DNA from: Chryseobacterium candidae
GTDB lineage: Bacteria > Bacteroidota > Bacteroidia > Flavobacteriales > Weeksellaceae
Length of the DNA: 64,000 nt
Direction of reading: 5' to 3'
Assembly (NCBI RefSeq): GCF_004916905.1
Contig: NZ_SDLV01000031.1
Span: 219,886 to 283,885, forward strand
Numbering within the stretch: the first letter of the stretch is position 1; each line of letters opens with the position of its first letter. The notes beneath the pieces were generated by a model that had not been told where the DNA came from, did no database searches, and saw nothing but the letters and a program-made list of their open reading frames with translations. Both the position numbers and the translations under genes were made by a program. This document shows positions 37,747 through 47,402 of the stretch, piece by piece.

Positions 37747-38061
37747 TCAAAAAGCTTTTTTGTTCATACTATCTTTTGGATTCATATTAATTAAATTTTC
37801 TAATTTCTCATCAAATCTAATACATTTTACACCAATTTTAAAGTCAAAAAAAAACTCTTTAAATTCACCTCTTTTAGGATATTTTCTTATAATATATAAA
37901 TAAAGTAAAGGTGTTATTATAAACACTAATGATAAAATTATATTTTTAAATACAGTAAAAAGAAACAACATCAAACATAAAATAACTATCATAGCAGTTA
38001 TTACAGGATAACCAAAGATCATAGGTTTTCTTTCTAAGGATTTCGGAGTTTTATATTCCAT
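37747..38061 (-). CDS. Orphan VirB3/TraF-like small membrane protein
   Basis: A 104-residue protein with an N-terminal KSLERKPMIFGYP segment, then two adjacent membrane helices (about residues 16-60) and a basic/acidic tail. This resembles VirB3/TraF proteins and matches traF in length and layout. The second T4SS at 43-57 kb lacks its own VirB3-like gene, so this is probably its missing part, displaced by IS insertions. The assignment is from layout, not a database hit. Confidence 0.6.
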   Translation of the reverse strand: MEYKTPKSLERKPMIFGYPVITAMIVILCLMLFLFTVFKNIILSLVFIITPLLYLYIIRKYPKRGEFKEFFFDFKIGVKCIRFDEKLENLINMNPKDSMNKKAF

Positions 38062-38159
38062 GACAAGATTTGTATTTGATTAATAGTAGAAAATAATAAT
38101 AGATATAGTAAATATAGTAATTTTTTTATTTGTCTTTTGTCACATACTTTCATAATTTT

Positions 38160-38798
38160 GCCAATAATAAGCATTTCAACGGCTTTGTCTCCAAAATATC
38201 TTTCGATTTAATTTGTAGATAAACTCGTTGAAGGCACTTTCTTTTGATTTTATGGTAATTTCCCAATAGATGGTTTCATTGATTTCCAAAGAAAAATGGG
38301 TTTCTAAAACTTAAGCGCCTTAAAATATCTGCAAGACTTTGATTTTTCAGCTGTTTCCAAATTTTCCAAATGAAAAGACTAAGCCACGAACACTTTGTCC
38401 CTGCTCTAAATCGTTGGATTCCACCGTAAAATATCCTTCATCAAATTCTATCATCCCTTCCAAAGTGTATTTTCCTCACACGTTCCCATTGCTTTTCTGA
38501 GTTTATGAACCATCGTCCAAACACCCTCATAGCGCTTCAACCCCAATTGTTTAAGAATCTCCTTTGACGAAAATTTTTTCTTTGTAAAACTCATCAGAAA
38601 CATTGTGTTGTACCAGATTAAAAAGAAAAGCTTGGAATTCTTCATAATCTTTCCATTCTTGAAGGAAATTCTTTTACTACAATTTTTGCATTCATATCTC
38701 CAGATACTTTTTCTCCAAAAATGGTCATTGTGACAACATTTACGAAGCAAACCAATCTTCCTCTGCCCCAAAATGAGTCGTAAAACTAGATATATCAC
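38160..38798 (-). pseudogene. IS1595 family transposase remnant
   Basis: The first part has the zinc-ribbon segment RYECKNCSKRISFKNGKIM and SFTKKKFSSKEILKQLGLKRYEGVWTMVHKLRKAMG split into family order. After a frameshift near 38470, IEFDEGYFTVESNDLEQG (the ISXO2-like catalytic start) is readable in another frame, with further stops and a recognisable NRKIFWR end near 38180. A degraded copy. Confidence 0.75.
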
Positions 38799-39052
38799 TT
38801 TTTGTCTAAATTCTAGTCGTACTATTTATCGGGAAGTTTACATTCTCTTCTAATCAATCATCAACTATTTCGACAAACTAACAATTTCTTAAAAGTAGCT
38901 TTTATATGCTAAATTTACTTGATTTCATAATAAGAATTTGGCGAAGTTAAATATGCGTTAACTTATCAGAATATTGATAGCTTCTGGTTTACAACTGATC
39001 AAAATGTTATTAGGTTAGATATTCATTTCTTCACAAAAACATCTTTCTAATA

Positions 39053-39793
39053 TCATAAAGTAAAAGATACGGCATTAGCTGAATTTGAATTTAGATTCGG
39101 AAAAATTCTTAACAAGCCAGGTACATCATATTCATTACTCCAAAATGAATCTCCGTATGCCTTTACATAAATTTTCTCTCCTGATAGAAAGCCTTTAGCC
39201 AGCAAATCATTTTTAGTCAATGTAACTTTGTAAGGATTTATCTGACTTGTTAAACCTGGGGAATAATATGTATAATCAAGATAACTTACATTTGGATCTT
39301 TTGAAAGAAAATAACGGAAGTACCGTTTATCTGCATTGCTTCCAGAAGGGTTGGTCGTAATAGAAAGTACAATATCACTATTAATCAATTGAACTGTTAA
39401 ATTAGTAATTTGTGTAGAAGAAATTTGCCCTAACGACGGCGTAGCTGTAATAATTGTTGAAGAACCATCAGCCGGGTGCTTAATCCCTAGTTTTTTAAAT
39501 GTTCCAAAGCCAGATTTTTCATATGAAAGAGCAAGATCTCCAAAAGGCACATCTGGCAATACAAAATACCCATTCGTATCAGTTACTGCAGAAATTACCG
39601 GACTACTTCCAACTATCTTTACCGTCATGTTCGATTTGTCAATCATTATCGTACTTTCATTATACAGATTAACATATCCACTAACTTTTCCGGAAGGGTT
39701 TGGCTTTGGCTCAACAACAAAATCTTGATCACTGCTGCATGAAACCATTCCTAATACAATAATTACGCAATAAGGCAAAAAATTTAATTTCAT
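39053..39793 (-). CDS. Lipoprotein with carboxypeptidase-regulatory-like domain
   Basis: A 246-residue lipoprotein (lipobox GMVSC, Cys near 19) with a carboxypeptidase-regulatory-like beta sandwich at about residues 35-105 (GKVSGYVNLYNESTI..., VTDTNGYFVLPDVPFGDLALSYEKSG). The second half is a further beta-type domain of unknown role. Common surface lipoprotein type in Bacteroidetes. It sits alone between IS remnants. Confidence 0.75.
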   Translation of the reverse strand: MKLNFLPYCVIIVLGMVSCSSDQDFVVEPKPNPSGKVSGYVNLYNESTIMIDKSNMTVKIVGSSPVISAVTDTNGYFVLPDVPFGDLALSYEKSGFGTFKKLGIKHPADGSSTIITATPSLGQISSTQITNLTVQLINSDIVLSITTNPSGSNADKRYFRYFLSKDPNVSYLDYTYYSPGLTSQINPYKVTLTKNDLLAKGFLSGEKIYVKAYGDSFWSNEYDVPGLLRIFPNLNSNSANAVSFTL

Positions 39794-39939
39794 AATGCTT
39801 ATTTTTAATATATCTTTTATTTTAAGTTTTAATAATTAAATGATATAAATAAAATAGAAAAAGCTGAATATTGCAAATACTCATTGATGTATATTCAAAG
39901 TTTACAGATTTTTCCATTGAAAGTATTTGTCCCTAATTA

Positions 39940-41407
39940 GTCATTCCTTAAAAAGCTGTTTTTTGACTTTGAAAATTATACTTACCTAAAAAGATTCGTA
40001 GAACAAGTTCGAGCCAAAGAAGAATTTGTTGTTTGATTTGGTTCAATCTCATCTTCAAATTGTATCCAATCCCGGCTAATAATGCATTATTAATATCTCC
40101 AGCCACTCCTTTCAGGAAGTTTAATCCTAAGGAGTGGTTTCTTTTTAAATGAGAGATACAAGGTTCTATGGCTGCTCTTGCCCGGAATCTTAATCTGGCT
40201 GCTTGTTGCCCATATCTTGTTTTTTCTTTTTTTGCGGGAAGCAAAATTGCTGTTCCTTCTACTTCTTTGATTCCTTTAAATCCTCTGTCTGTAGTGGCTT
40301 TCCCAGGTCTTGTTCCGCCAACGGATTTTCTTACCCTCTCACTCTGTGCCAATGATTCTTCAAGAGTTTTACTATCGTGAAGATTGCCAGAAAATCTCTT
40401 TACCGAGCTGATGATCCCTGTTTTCCGACTTCTTACTACCGCTACTTTTGTCCCAAACTCGTATGCTTTTCCCGATTTTCCTTTCGCAATACACGCAACT
40501 TGTGGCTCGTGAAGACTGTAAATTTTATCTTTCGTGGTACGTTCTTGGGTGAGTGCTTTAAGGTAAATTTTAAAAACGTCTTCGTAGCCTTTCAAAACAT
40601 CTTTAGGAAGTTTTCTTTCCAATTCCCGAAGTACTCTTTTACCAATCGTTCTAAGCTTTTTCCTTGCCATTTTTGCCTTCTTCTCTCTTCTGGGATGATT
40701 TCCAAAATAAGCGTCCCGCACTAATTGTTTGCTCACTCTTCTGTAGCTTTGTCTTTGTACGACGCTCTCTTTTTCTGCTATTTTAGTACAATTGTCAATT
40801 ACTTTTTTTGCTAATTTGGCATCGGTAGGAAAGGTAATGTTCTTCTCCTGAACCGTCGTATCTACCTGAACTTCATCTTCTGTTTTGGCTTTGGGATGAA
40901 GAGAAACGCTTTGTCCCAAAAGAAATTCCAAACCCTTATCTCCAATTCTTTTTCTGAAGTGTACAAAATTGCTCGGATCGAAAGGCTGTTCTGTCTGGAA
41001 AAAGGTTTCTCCGGTAAAATATTGCCAATACGCATTCTCAATCCATCTTTCTACTACACTTTCATCACTTTCTTTAAACATTTCCTTGAGCAAAAGCATT
41101 CCTGCTATTTTGCGAATCGAAATAGAAAGCCTTCCGTTTTCCGAAAAGAATTTCTCAAACTCTAACTCCATTTTATCCCAGGAAATCTCCCCAGCTAATT
41201 TTACCAGCGGATGCTCCATATTAATAAGCTCCGTAAGCCTGGTCTTGAATAAATTCTGCTGTAAATCCTCTCTTATTTTGCCTAACATTTTGCCACTTTT
41301 TATACCCTAAAAATACGATTTCATGCAATTTTTTATAACATTTTTTTTACGAATTCAGAATTCATAAAATTGAAAATCAAAATATTATGAGGGTTTTAAG
41401 GAATGAC
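39940..41407 (-). mobile_element. IS5-like insertion sequence, about 1.47 kb
   Basis: The inverted repeat GTCATTCCTTAAAA (39940-39953) is matched by its complement at 41394-41407. Each end is flanked by TAATTA, which may be the target duplication, although TAATTA is itself a palindrome, so the exact boundary is uncertain. One intact transposase gene fills the interior. Confidence 0.88.
39948..41288 (-). CDS. IS5 family transposase
   Basis: A 446-residue transposase with the family features QPFDPSNFVHFRKRIG, the catalytic VQVDTTVQEKNI region, then GKATTDRGFKG and the C-terminal ARAAIEPCISHLKR. It is complete and uninterrupted, in contrast with its neighbours, so this copy may be active. The stop lies inside the left inverted repeat. 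Confidence 0.92.
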   Translation of the reverse strand: MLGKIREDLQQNLFKTRLTELINMEHPLVKLAGEISWDKMELEFEKFFSENGRLSISIRKIAGMLLLKEMFKESDESVVERWIENAYWQYFTGETFFQTEQPFDPSNFVHFRKRIGDKGLEFLLGQSVSLHPKAKTEDEVQVDTTVQEKNITFPTDAKLAKKVIDNCTKIAEKESVVQRQSYRRVSKQLVRDAYFGNHPRREKKAKMARKKLRTIGKRVLRELERKLPKDVLKGYEDVFKIYLKALTQERTTKDKIYSLHEPQVACIAKGKSGKAYEFGTKVAVVRSRKTGIISSVKRFSGNLHDSKTLEESLAQSERVRKSVGGTRPGKATTDRGFKGIKEVEGTAILLPAKKEKTRYGQQAARLRFRARAAIEPCISHLKRNHSLGLNFLKGVAGDINNALLAGIGYNLKMRLNQIKQQILLWLELVLRIFLGKYNFQSQKTAF

Positions 41408-41413
41408 TAATTA

Positions 41414-41864
41414 TTCGATGAATTTTCTCCCTGATATCATACTGATTCCTCACCTGTTTTATTTAGCATATGACTTCAATCGAACTGACCACAGGAAAGA
41501 TCAAATTTTCTTTTATTGTTTTTAAGAAGGAATCTCCAAATTCGTTTGAAAAAACTATTCTTACTCCAGTTATTAAAATAATAACAAGTTAGATGCAACT
41601 TATTACTTGGCTTTAAAAATATTCTTTAATACTTAATTCGAAGCATTGGCAGCTATTTTCAACCGATTGATAATAAACAGAATACCTTCTTTAAATCAAA
41701 TTTTGTTGAAAATCCTCGCCTTCCTCTGCTCACATGAGAAATTATCCATTTTTATATTTTATCTTTTCTAGTGAGTTCCAAAATTTAGTATTTTTTGCAA
41801 CTCTAAATTATTAACAGAAAACTCTTTCTTTGAAAAACTTTAAACAGGTTATAAAGATACTTTA
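41414..41864. other. AT-rich intergenic region
   Basis: About 450 bases between the IS5-like element and the 213-residue protein gene. No gene, clear repeat or tRNA was seen. Confidence 0.5.
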
Positions 41865-42506
41865 TTATGTATTGTAACTTATTCCCAAATTTTTATTGAC
41901 ACTTTGCTTTTCCTGCTGTGCTTTTGGGAGTAAAACTGAAGTCTCTCTTATTATATTAGGATTAAGAACATTTAATGCCTTCGTATACATAGATAACGCA
42001 GATTCATTAGTATTTGCCGAAGAGTTGTTTTTGTTCCGTTGTTCAACATTCCTGTTATCTTCTGATAAACTTTCTTCCATTTGCTCACTCATAATCTCAC
42101 GAAGTACTTCAGCTTTTGTTTCAGAATTCTCTTTAGTGTAATTATTTTCATCTTTTGTTTTAGCATAGCTGTAAGACACTTTTGCCCCTATTGCAGATAC
42201 ACCAGCTATAGCAGAAATAGCCATCACAGCTATTCCCAATGGCGGAAAAAGTATTGAAAGTGCAAATCCTGCAGCTAGTCCGATTGAAATAGGTTTTAAG
42301 GACTTCTGAATAAATGAACTGCTTTCTCCTATAGTATTGAGAATACGCAATCTTTTTTCTTCCTCATTCTTTTCTATTAGAACGTCGTCCGTATCTTTAT
42401 TTTCATTTATCAAATCAGTATTCTGAAAATATCTTTGTTGTTCCTGAAGATCTATTTTTTCTTCATCAAAATGTTTGTTTAATTCTTCGATTTCTGTATT
42501 ATACAT
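41865..42506 (-). CDS. Unknown protein with a glycine-rich hydrophobic hairpin
   Basis: A 213-residue protein with a charged, acidic N-terminus, then one hydrophobic hairpin at about residues 72-108 (ISIGLAAGFALSILFPPLG, then IAVMAISAIAGVSAIGA), then a polar Asn/Glu-rich C-terminal half. There is no signal peptide. This amphipathic membrane-hairpin layout is often seen in bacterial effectors or pore-forming proteins, but I do not recognise it. It is preceded by an (AT)n run directly before the start codon. A candidate cargo of the neighbouring secretion system. Confidence 0.65.
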   Translation of the reverse strand: MYNTEIEELNKHFDEEKIDLQEQQRYFQNTDLINENKDTDDVLIEKNEEEKRLRILNTIGESSSFIQKSLKPISIGLAAGFALSILFPPLGIAVMAISAIAGVSAIGAKVSYSYAKTKDENNYTKENSETKAEVLREIMSEQMEESLSEDNRNVEQRNKNNSSANTNESALSMYTKALNVLNPNIIRETSVLLPKAQQEKQSVNKNLGISYNT

Positions 42507-42566
42507 AATATATATATATATATATTTAAGTTTAAAGGACTAATTAGGTTTACTTTGCTGATGCTT

Positions 42567-43209
42567 TTATTTTTTTATCCCTAAATAAACAGTATTGAAA
42601 GATTCTGAAAAATATCCCTGAGTATTTTCAGAATAGTTGGGATTCATTATTATATTTATTGGTTTAATCTTTCCTTCGAGTACGCAATCATTATAAATAG
42701 CTTCATATACTACCGCGGATTGAATTTGTTCTCTGTTAATTAGGTCAATAGTTATCCTTTCCTTCTGTCCATGATTATAATCAAATGTATCTCCTTCTGG
42801 TAAGATATCAACTACTGAAAAAAAATAGAGTTAGTTGGTTTTATGTTATATACATAAGCATTAATTTTAATTCGTCCACTATTTGTACAAGTCAAACTTC
42901 GACTTTTTATTTCAGGTAATAAAATAATACGAGTTATTGATGATAGAATATTATTAAAGGTAGTAGGACTTGATGTGGTTGTTATATATCAGAGCCTAAA
43001 TTATTTGCATTTCTATTATTTCCTCCTAATACATGATTTGTTAAATTGTAATCTGTCCCTTTTGCTGTAAAGCCTTCGTTAAATATTCCTGGATTATTTC
43101 CCCCATCATAAGGGCTTCTTGAATCTATCCTGAAAACAACTTCAGGTATTTCAATATTTGTATTTAGGTGTTCATTTGAAAGTGAAACGTTGTGTTTTTC
43201 TTTAACCAT
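42567..43209 (-). pseudogene. ADP-ribosyltransferase (pertussis toxin S1-like), frameshifted
   Basis: The intact part starts at 43209 and contains VFRIDSRSPYDG and FNEGFTAKGTD, the NAD-binding arginine region of pertussis/cholera-type ADP-ribosyltransferases. A frameshift near 42984 follows GSDI; the expected VTTTSSP segment (the STS motif) is then readable in another frame. A second shift is at an A8 run (42818-42825). After that VVDILPEGDTFDYNHG, EQIQSAVVY and a normal end (stop at 42567) continue. Restored length is about 213 residues. The toxin would act on NAD in a host cell; here it looks disabled. Confidence 0.7.
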
Positions 43210-43605
43210 AATTCTAGTTTTTAATTTTATTGACTTATCCCTTTTACTAATAAAGGTTTCGATAATCTTATCCTGAAAATGTTTAAATATTTCGGTTAGT
43301 ATTCGAGAAGCCCCACTGTCTGAGAAGCGTTTCTGTTTAAAAACCGATTACTAATAATTGTTTTCCATTATGAGTTAAAGGAATAAGTCAATATTTTTAT
43401 TAAAAAATTATATCAGTAGTAGTTCATCCTTACTATATCTACCATTAAGAGTTTTATTAGTTAGCTCTTTAATCTAATCAACTACTGACTATATCAATAT
43501 AGCATTTTTAATCTTTGTAAAGTATCAGTTTTTATTACAGCATCTCCCTAGTTGGAAAAATTTTTAATAGCTAGCTTACATCAAAAATTACTAAAAGATA
43601 TTAAA
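43210..43605. other. AT-rich intergenic region
   Basis: About 400 bases between the broken toxin gene and the VirB6-like gene. Nothing recognised. Confidence 0.5.
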
Positions 43606-44472
43606 CTATATATTATCTTTTAATGCTTTAAAAGCTTTTCCCGATGCATTAAAAGCCTTTCCAGGTAAGCCTCTCAGAACAGAACCAGCCTTGTTACTAA
43701 ATTTATTCCCTGATTCAGGATTTACCAAAAGATTAGCAAATTGTGGAACTTTTAATATCATAAATATCATAATAACCTGAAAAGCAATAGAAAGAAGAAC
43801 ATTCGTAAATTCTGTATTTCCAACAGGTAAAAGAACTATCATAACTTTCAAAATCGTTAATACAGGTTCCCATAAAAGTATAGACAAGAAGCCAAAAAAC
43901 CATGACTTTAGAATTCTCTCATTTGATACAATAAGTGAAAATGGTAACACAAATATTCCCAAAACATAATAGATAAATATCATCAATAGTTGCCTCAATA
44001 ATATATATCCTCCAACAACAGAAGCAATAAAATAAATAATAATATGAAAAAGTTCTAAAAAAGGATTGATCTGCAGAACATCATACACCCCATTTCCATC
44101 TGCTCCTGTTCCCTGCACATGGGTTATAGCGGTCTGAAAGGCTTGCTCAAAATCACCAGGACTCCGACCTGTCACTTTATAAGCACCATTTTTTACGATC
44201 TCTGTTAAAATATCTACAGTATCAAATAACAGTAATTTTACCAAAGGAATATATAATGTGATCGCCATAAAAGTGAGAATAGGTCTTAAAAGCGTATCAC
44301 GTCCAATCTTTTCATCCGGATCAGACATTGATTTCATTACTTTATACCCTACAAAAACAAAGGTAAATGTAACGGCAATGAGAAAAACATATGGTTTGGA
44401 CTCACTAATAAATAGATCAAATCTGGTTTGAAGAATTGATCTATATTGATTTAAAATTTCATCTATTGTCAT
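43606..44472 (-). CDS. VirB6/TraJ-like T4SS membrane protein
   Basis: A 288-residue polytopic membrane protein with about six to seven hydrophobic segments and a short basic tail (GSVLRGLPGKAFNASGKAFK). It corresponds in size and layout to the inner-membrane channel protein VirB6/TraJ, shorter than traJ of the first system (444 residues) and lacking its Asn-rich tail. It is the last gene of the second T4SS operon as seen here. Confidence 0.75.
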   Translation of the reverse strand: MTIDEILNQYRSILQTRFDLFISESKPYVFLIAVTFTFVFVGYKVMKSMSDPDEKIGRDTLLRPILTFMAITLYIPLVKLLLFDTVDILTEIVKNGAYKVTGRSPGDFEQAFQTAITHVQGTGADGNGVYDVLQINPFLELFHIIIYFIASVVGGYILLRQLLMIFIYYVLGIFVLPFSLIVSNERILKSWFFGFLSILLWEPVLTILKVMIVLLPVGNTEFTNVLLSIAFQVIMIFMILKVPQFANLLVNPESGNKFSNKAGSVLRGLPGKAFNASGKAFKALKDNI

Positions 44473-44503
44473 TTAGTTTTTATTTTACATATGTAATTAT
44501 CAA

Positions 44504-45082
44504 TTATTTAATTAAGACTTTATTGATAACAGATAGTGATTGCAAATCTTTTTTTATGGACAAAACATTGGCTCTGATTTTCAAAATCCTTGTTAAGAGC
44601 TTTCCAAAAACTGTATAAACCTGACCCAAACCTCCCGAAAGAAGTCCTGATGCTAAATATCCGTAATAATCAGATTGAGCTTCATCTAAATATCTATCTT
44701 CAATAGCCAGATCCTCAGATTTCTTTGCCAATGAATATTTAATAAATAATGGATTGTATTTTATGATATTAATAATATTTCCGATATTTCTTATCTCTTT
44801 TTGGGTATCTTCAATCATAATAAGAGAAGTAGACGCAAGTACAAGGCTATTTATGTTTGCCACACTCTTTTTATCATTAATTTCTTTTTCTAAGCTTATA
44901 AGCTTTTCCAATAACTTATTTTGTTCATCCTTTAGATAAATTTCACCACCTAATCCAGCAATAATTCCACTTTTGGTTCCTGCAACAGTATAATCATTTA
45001 TGTCAAAAGACCAGGTTTGTGTATAAAAAAAACTAAAGCTAAAAAAAAACAAGAATGTGAATATAGATTTAATACGTTTCAT
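44504..45082 (-). CDS. Small exported T4SS protein
   Basis: A 192-residue exported protein (signal peptide ending near FYTQ) with a helical mature part containing a heptad-like region and a Gly-rich patch (GYLASGLLSGGLGQV). It lies where the first system has its traI-region proteins, and it has the same overall shape as the 3520-4242 protein, but not the shared tail motif. It overlaps the next gene's end by 14 bases. Function unknown. Confidence 0.7.
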   Translation of the reverse strand: MKRIKSIFTFLFFFSFSFFYTQTWSFDINDYTVAGTKSGIIAGLGGEIYLKDEQNKLLEKLISLEKEINDKKSVANINSLVLASTSLIMIEDTQKEIRNIGNIINIIKYNPLFIKYSLAKKSEDLAIEDRYLDEAQSDYYGYLASGLLSGGLGQVYTVFGKLLTRILKIRANVLSIKKDLQSLSVINKVLIK

Positions 45083-45635
45083 CTTCGAGTGTTACTCTTA
45101 TTACTTTGTCTAATGCCTGCTGAATTAAACGTAATCTTTCTGCTTCAGGAATAAAATTAGCAGCATCCAGATAGTTGGTAATGTTTTCTTTTTCCGAATC
45201 AAATTTTTTTGAAAATCTTTTCCTAACCACAACATTTGAAACTTTACCTCTCGAAAGAGGGGAAGTAGCGACTATCGGATATTTATCTTTTATATAGTCG
45301 TAACTTGTTTCGGATACAAATTTCAACACATCATCTTTTTTTGAAGCTAAATTAAATGATATACGGGTAAGCTCCTTATTAGGTTCTAAATAAACATCCT
45401 TTGTTCTTGCCACAATACTTGTTTTTGCTGTGGCGTATCCTTCCAGTTTTCTATGTGCTGAGACCATATCTTTATACAGCTCTCTTGACAGAAGATCATT
45501 TGCTGTCCAAGGTAGCGTTACATTAATTGTAATAAGCTGAGCTTTGGAAAAAATAGATAACAATAATGATATTGAAAAAAATACTTTAACTCCGAATGAT
45601 TTAAAATTAATAAATATCATATTCATGACTTTCAA
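45069..45635 (-). CDS. Small exported T4SS protein
   Basis: A 188-residue protein with an N-terminal signal segment (about residues 13-32) and a mature part with SPLSRGKVSNVVVRKRF and a helical C-terminal half (EAERLRLIQQALDKVIRV). No family recognised. It is one of five consecutive small exported genes in the second T4SS operon. Confidence 0.7.
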   Translation of the reverse strand: MKVMNMIFINFKSFGVKVFFSISLLLSIFSKAQLITINVTLPWTANDLLSRELYKDMVSAHRKLEGYATAKTSIVARTKDVYLEPNKELTRISFNLASKKDDVLKFVSETSYDYIKDKYPIVATSPLSRGKVSNVVVRKRFSKKFDSEKENITNYLDAANFIPEAERLRLIQQALDKVIRVTLEDETY

Positions 45636-45646
45636 TTTTATATTAA

Positions 45647-46201
45647 TTATTTAACAAATTGTTGAACGAATTTTCTCTTTAGATTACTCTCTTTTATATT
45701 ATCATCTACCATATCAAGTTTCCGGTTAATTGCAGATAAGGATGCTCTCAGGTCTTCATAAAGATTAAATTTTTCTCCCAAAATGGTAATTTTTTCCCCA
45801 TTCAAGAAATGGGAAGAAATATTCTCAATCTGGCTATCCGCTGAAAGCAAATACACCCTGTTCTCTTTCTTTTTGGAATAATACAGAAAAGAAAGCTTTT
45901 CATTATCCTGCATGAGCTGACGAGATCTGTCTTTAACATTGTTGATAATATCATTTACCGTAGATAGCCAGGCAATAGCATCATAATATTGAAGCCGCTT
46001 TCTATACTCTTTTAAAAAATCCTGAATCCTTTTCTCTGTTGTTTCTTCTCTCCCTTTTAACTCCAGATTAAGCCCAATAGTTACACCTGAAAGTATTCCT
46101 GAAGGAACGTCTGATATAGGGCCAATAGGGTTATTGGCAACCGGTTGAGAATAAATCTTTACTGAAACCAATAATAATAATAATATTAGAAACTTATACA
46201 T
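45647..46201 (-). CDS. Small exported T4SS protein
   Basis: A 184-residue exported protein (signal peptide ending near IYSQ) with a GPISDVPSGILSGVTIGL segment and then a strongly helical, charged region (about 50-180) likely to form coiled coils. Stop and start of the neighbouring genes are close, in operon order. Unknown function. Confidence 0.7.
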   Translation of the reverse strand: MYKFLILLLLLVSVKIYSQPVANNPIGPISDVPSGILSGVTIGLNLELKGREETTEKRIQDFLKEYRKRLQYYDAIAWLSTVNDIINNVKDRSRQLMQDNEKLSFLYYSKKKENRVYLLSADSQIENISSHFLNGEKITILGEKFNLYEDLRASLSAINRKLDMVDDNIKESNLKRKFVQQFVK

Positions 46202-46248
46202 ATTGAAATAACTCTATAATTATGTTACAAACTAAATTCTATAGAAAA

Positions 46249-46839
46249 CTAAAAAATAATTTCAAGATCCTTGATCATTTTGATGAGATCTGGACTGCTT
46301 TGTATCAGCATTGCCAACGCAGGCAAAGTCATGACCGCAAAAACTTCCTTATCATTTTTAGAATATACCCTTACCAGCTGGTCACGAATCCTATAAATTT
46401 CCTGCCTTTCAGCCGCCTTTATTTTTGAGGCATCAACATTTTGGAGGGAAAAAAGTACTAATCTATCCATTGCCAGAGATTGTAAATAATCATTCTTAAC
46501 ATTGGTTATATAGGGAAGTTTTTTAAACTTATTCAATATAACAGGTCCTATACCTAAAACACCAGTCTTTATAGACTTAACAATAAAATCATTTTGCTTA
46601 TCAAATTGAGCTGACTTTTTATAATTCCTTTCTAAAAATTCTTCATCATTCCTAATCATTTCTTCCAGGTAATCATTTTGGAGTTTCAGCTGCACTGCTC
46701 TTGCAGTGGTATGTCCAAGAATTTCTGCAAGCTTTTGTCTTGTATCTGAATCTGTATTATTCAAATGAATAGCAATATGTACAAACTGAGCTGAAAATAG
46801 CTGAAATGTTAAAAAAAACAACATAGTTAATGCTCTCAT
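46249..46839 (-). CDS. Small exported T4SS protein
   Basis: A 196-residue exported protein (signal peptide ending near LFSAQ), helical throughout, with a Gly-rich short segment (TGVLGIGPVIL). A coiled-coil-like periplasmic protein of the second T4SS operon. Unrecognised. Confidence 0.7.
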   Translation of the reverse strand: MRALTMLFFLTFQLFSAQFVHIAIHLNNTDSDTRQKLAEILGHTTARAVQLKLQNDYLEEMIRNDEEFLERNYKKSAQFDKQNDFIVKSIKTGVLGIGPVILNKFKKLPYITNVKNDYLQSLAMDRLVLFSLQNVDASKIKAAERQEIYRIRDQLVRVYSKNDKEVFAVMTLPALAMLIQSSPDLIKMIKDLEIIF

Positions 46840-46883
46840 AATACTTTATTATTATAAACTTATTATAGATGAAAATATGGAAT

Positions 46884-47381
46884 TTACCTAGGGATAAGGC
46901 CTAATTTGTAGAATAGATTGCTTTGTTCCGCCTCATATTTCATTTGATCCAGTTCCTGAATCAGAAAATTTAAAGTACTCATAAATCCTGCATCCAGTTT
47001 TTCTCGGTTTCCGCGGTTAACCTTTATCCCTACCCCTGCTATAAATGTATCTTCTAAGATGTTGTTCGCATCTTTAATGTACTCCAGTTTCTTTCTGCAC
47101 TTACTTTTTTTAACAGGACTAAGATAAAGGTTACAAACGTTGGAATACCTGGAAAAATTAATAAGATCCTTTTTAGAAATCGTAGTCCTGGCTGAATTTT
47201 CAAATTCATTGATAGCATCAATTTGACCCAGCTCATCCAAGCTTTTTTTTGTAGCTTTTTCATAATCATTAGTAGCATCCTTCTCAAAAAGTCTTATCAC
47301 TAGACCCGGGGGATCAAAGTATGGCAATTGCCCCTTATATTGCAGTGAAAAAAAAAGTAATAGCGGAATCAGATATTTCAT
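46884..47381 (-). CDS. Small exported T4SS protein
   Basis: A 165-residue exported protein with a signal peptide, then LPYFDPPGLVIRLFEKDATNDYEK. It has two cysteines (NVCNLY and SKCRKK) that could pair, and an AGVGIKVNRGNREKLDAGFMSTLNFL segment. First of the five small exported genes after the VirB9-like gene. Unrecognised. Confidence 0.7.
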   Translation of the reverse strand: MKYLIPLLLFFSLQYKGQLPYFDPPGLVIRLFEKDATNDYEKATKKSLDELGQIDAINEFENSARTTISKKDLINFSRYSNVCNLYLSPVKKSKCRKKLEYIKDANNILEDTFIAGVGIKVNRGNREKLDAGFMSTLNFLIQELDQMKYEAEQSNLFYKLGLIPR

Positions 47382-47402
47382 AACTAAATATGTTAAATAG
47401 GT

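Noticed and set aside
42507..42527. (AT)n tract as a CRISPR-like or att repeat
   Set aside because: Simple dinucleotide run with no spacers and no matching copy at another element boundary.
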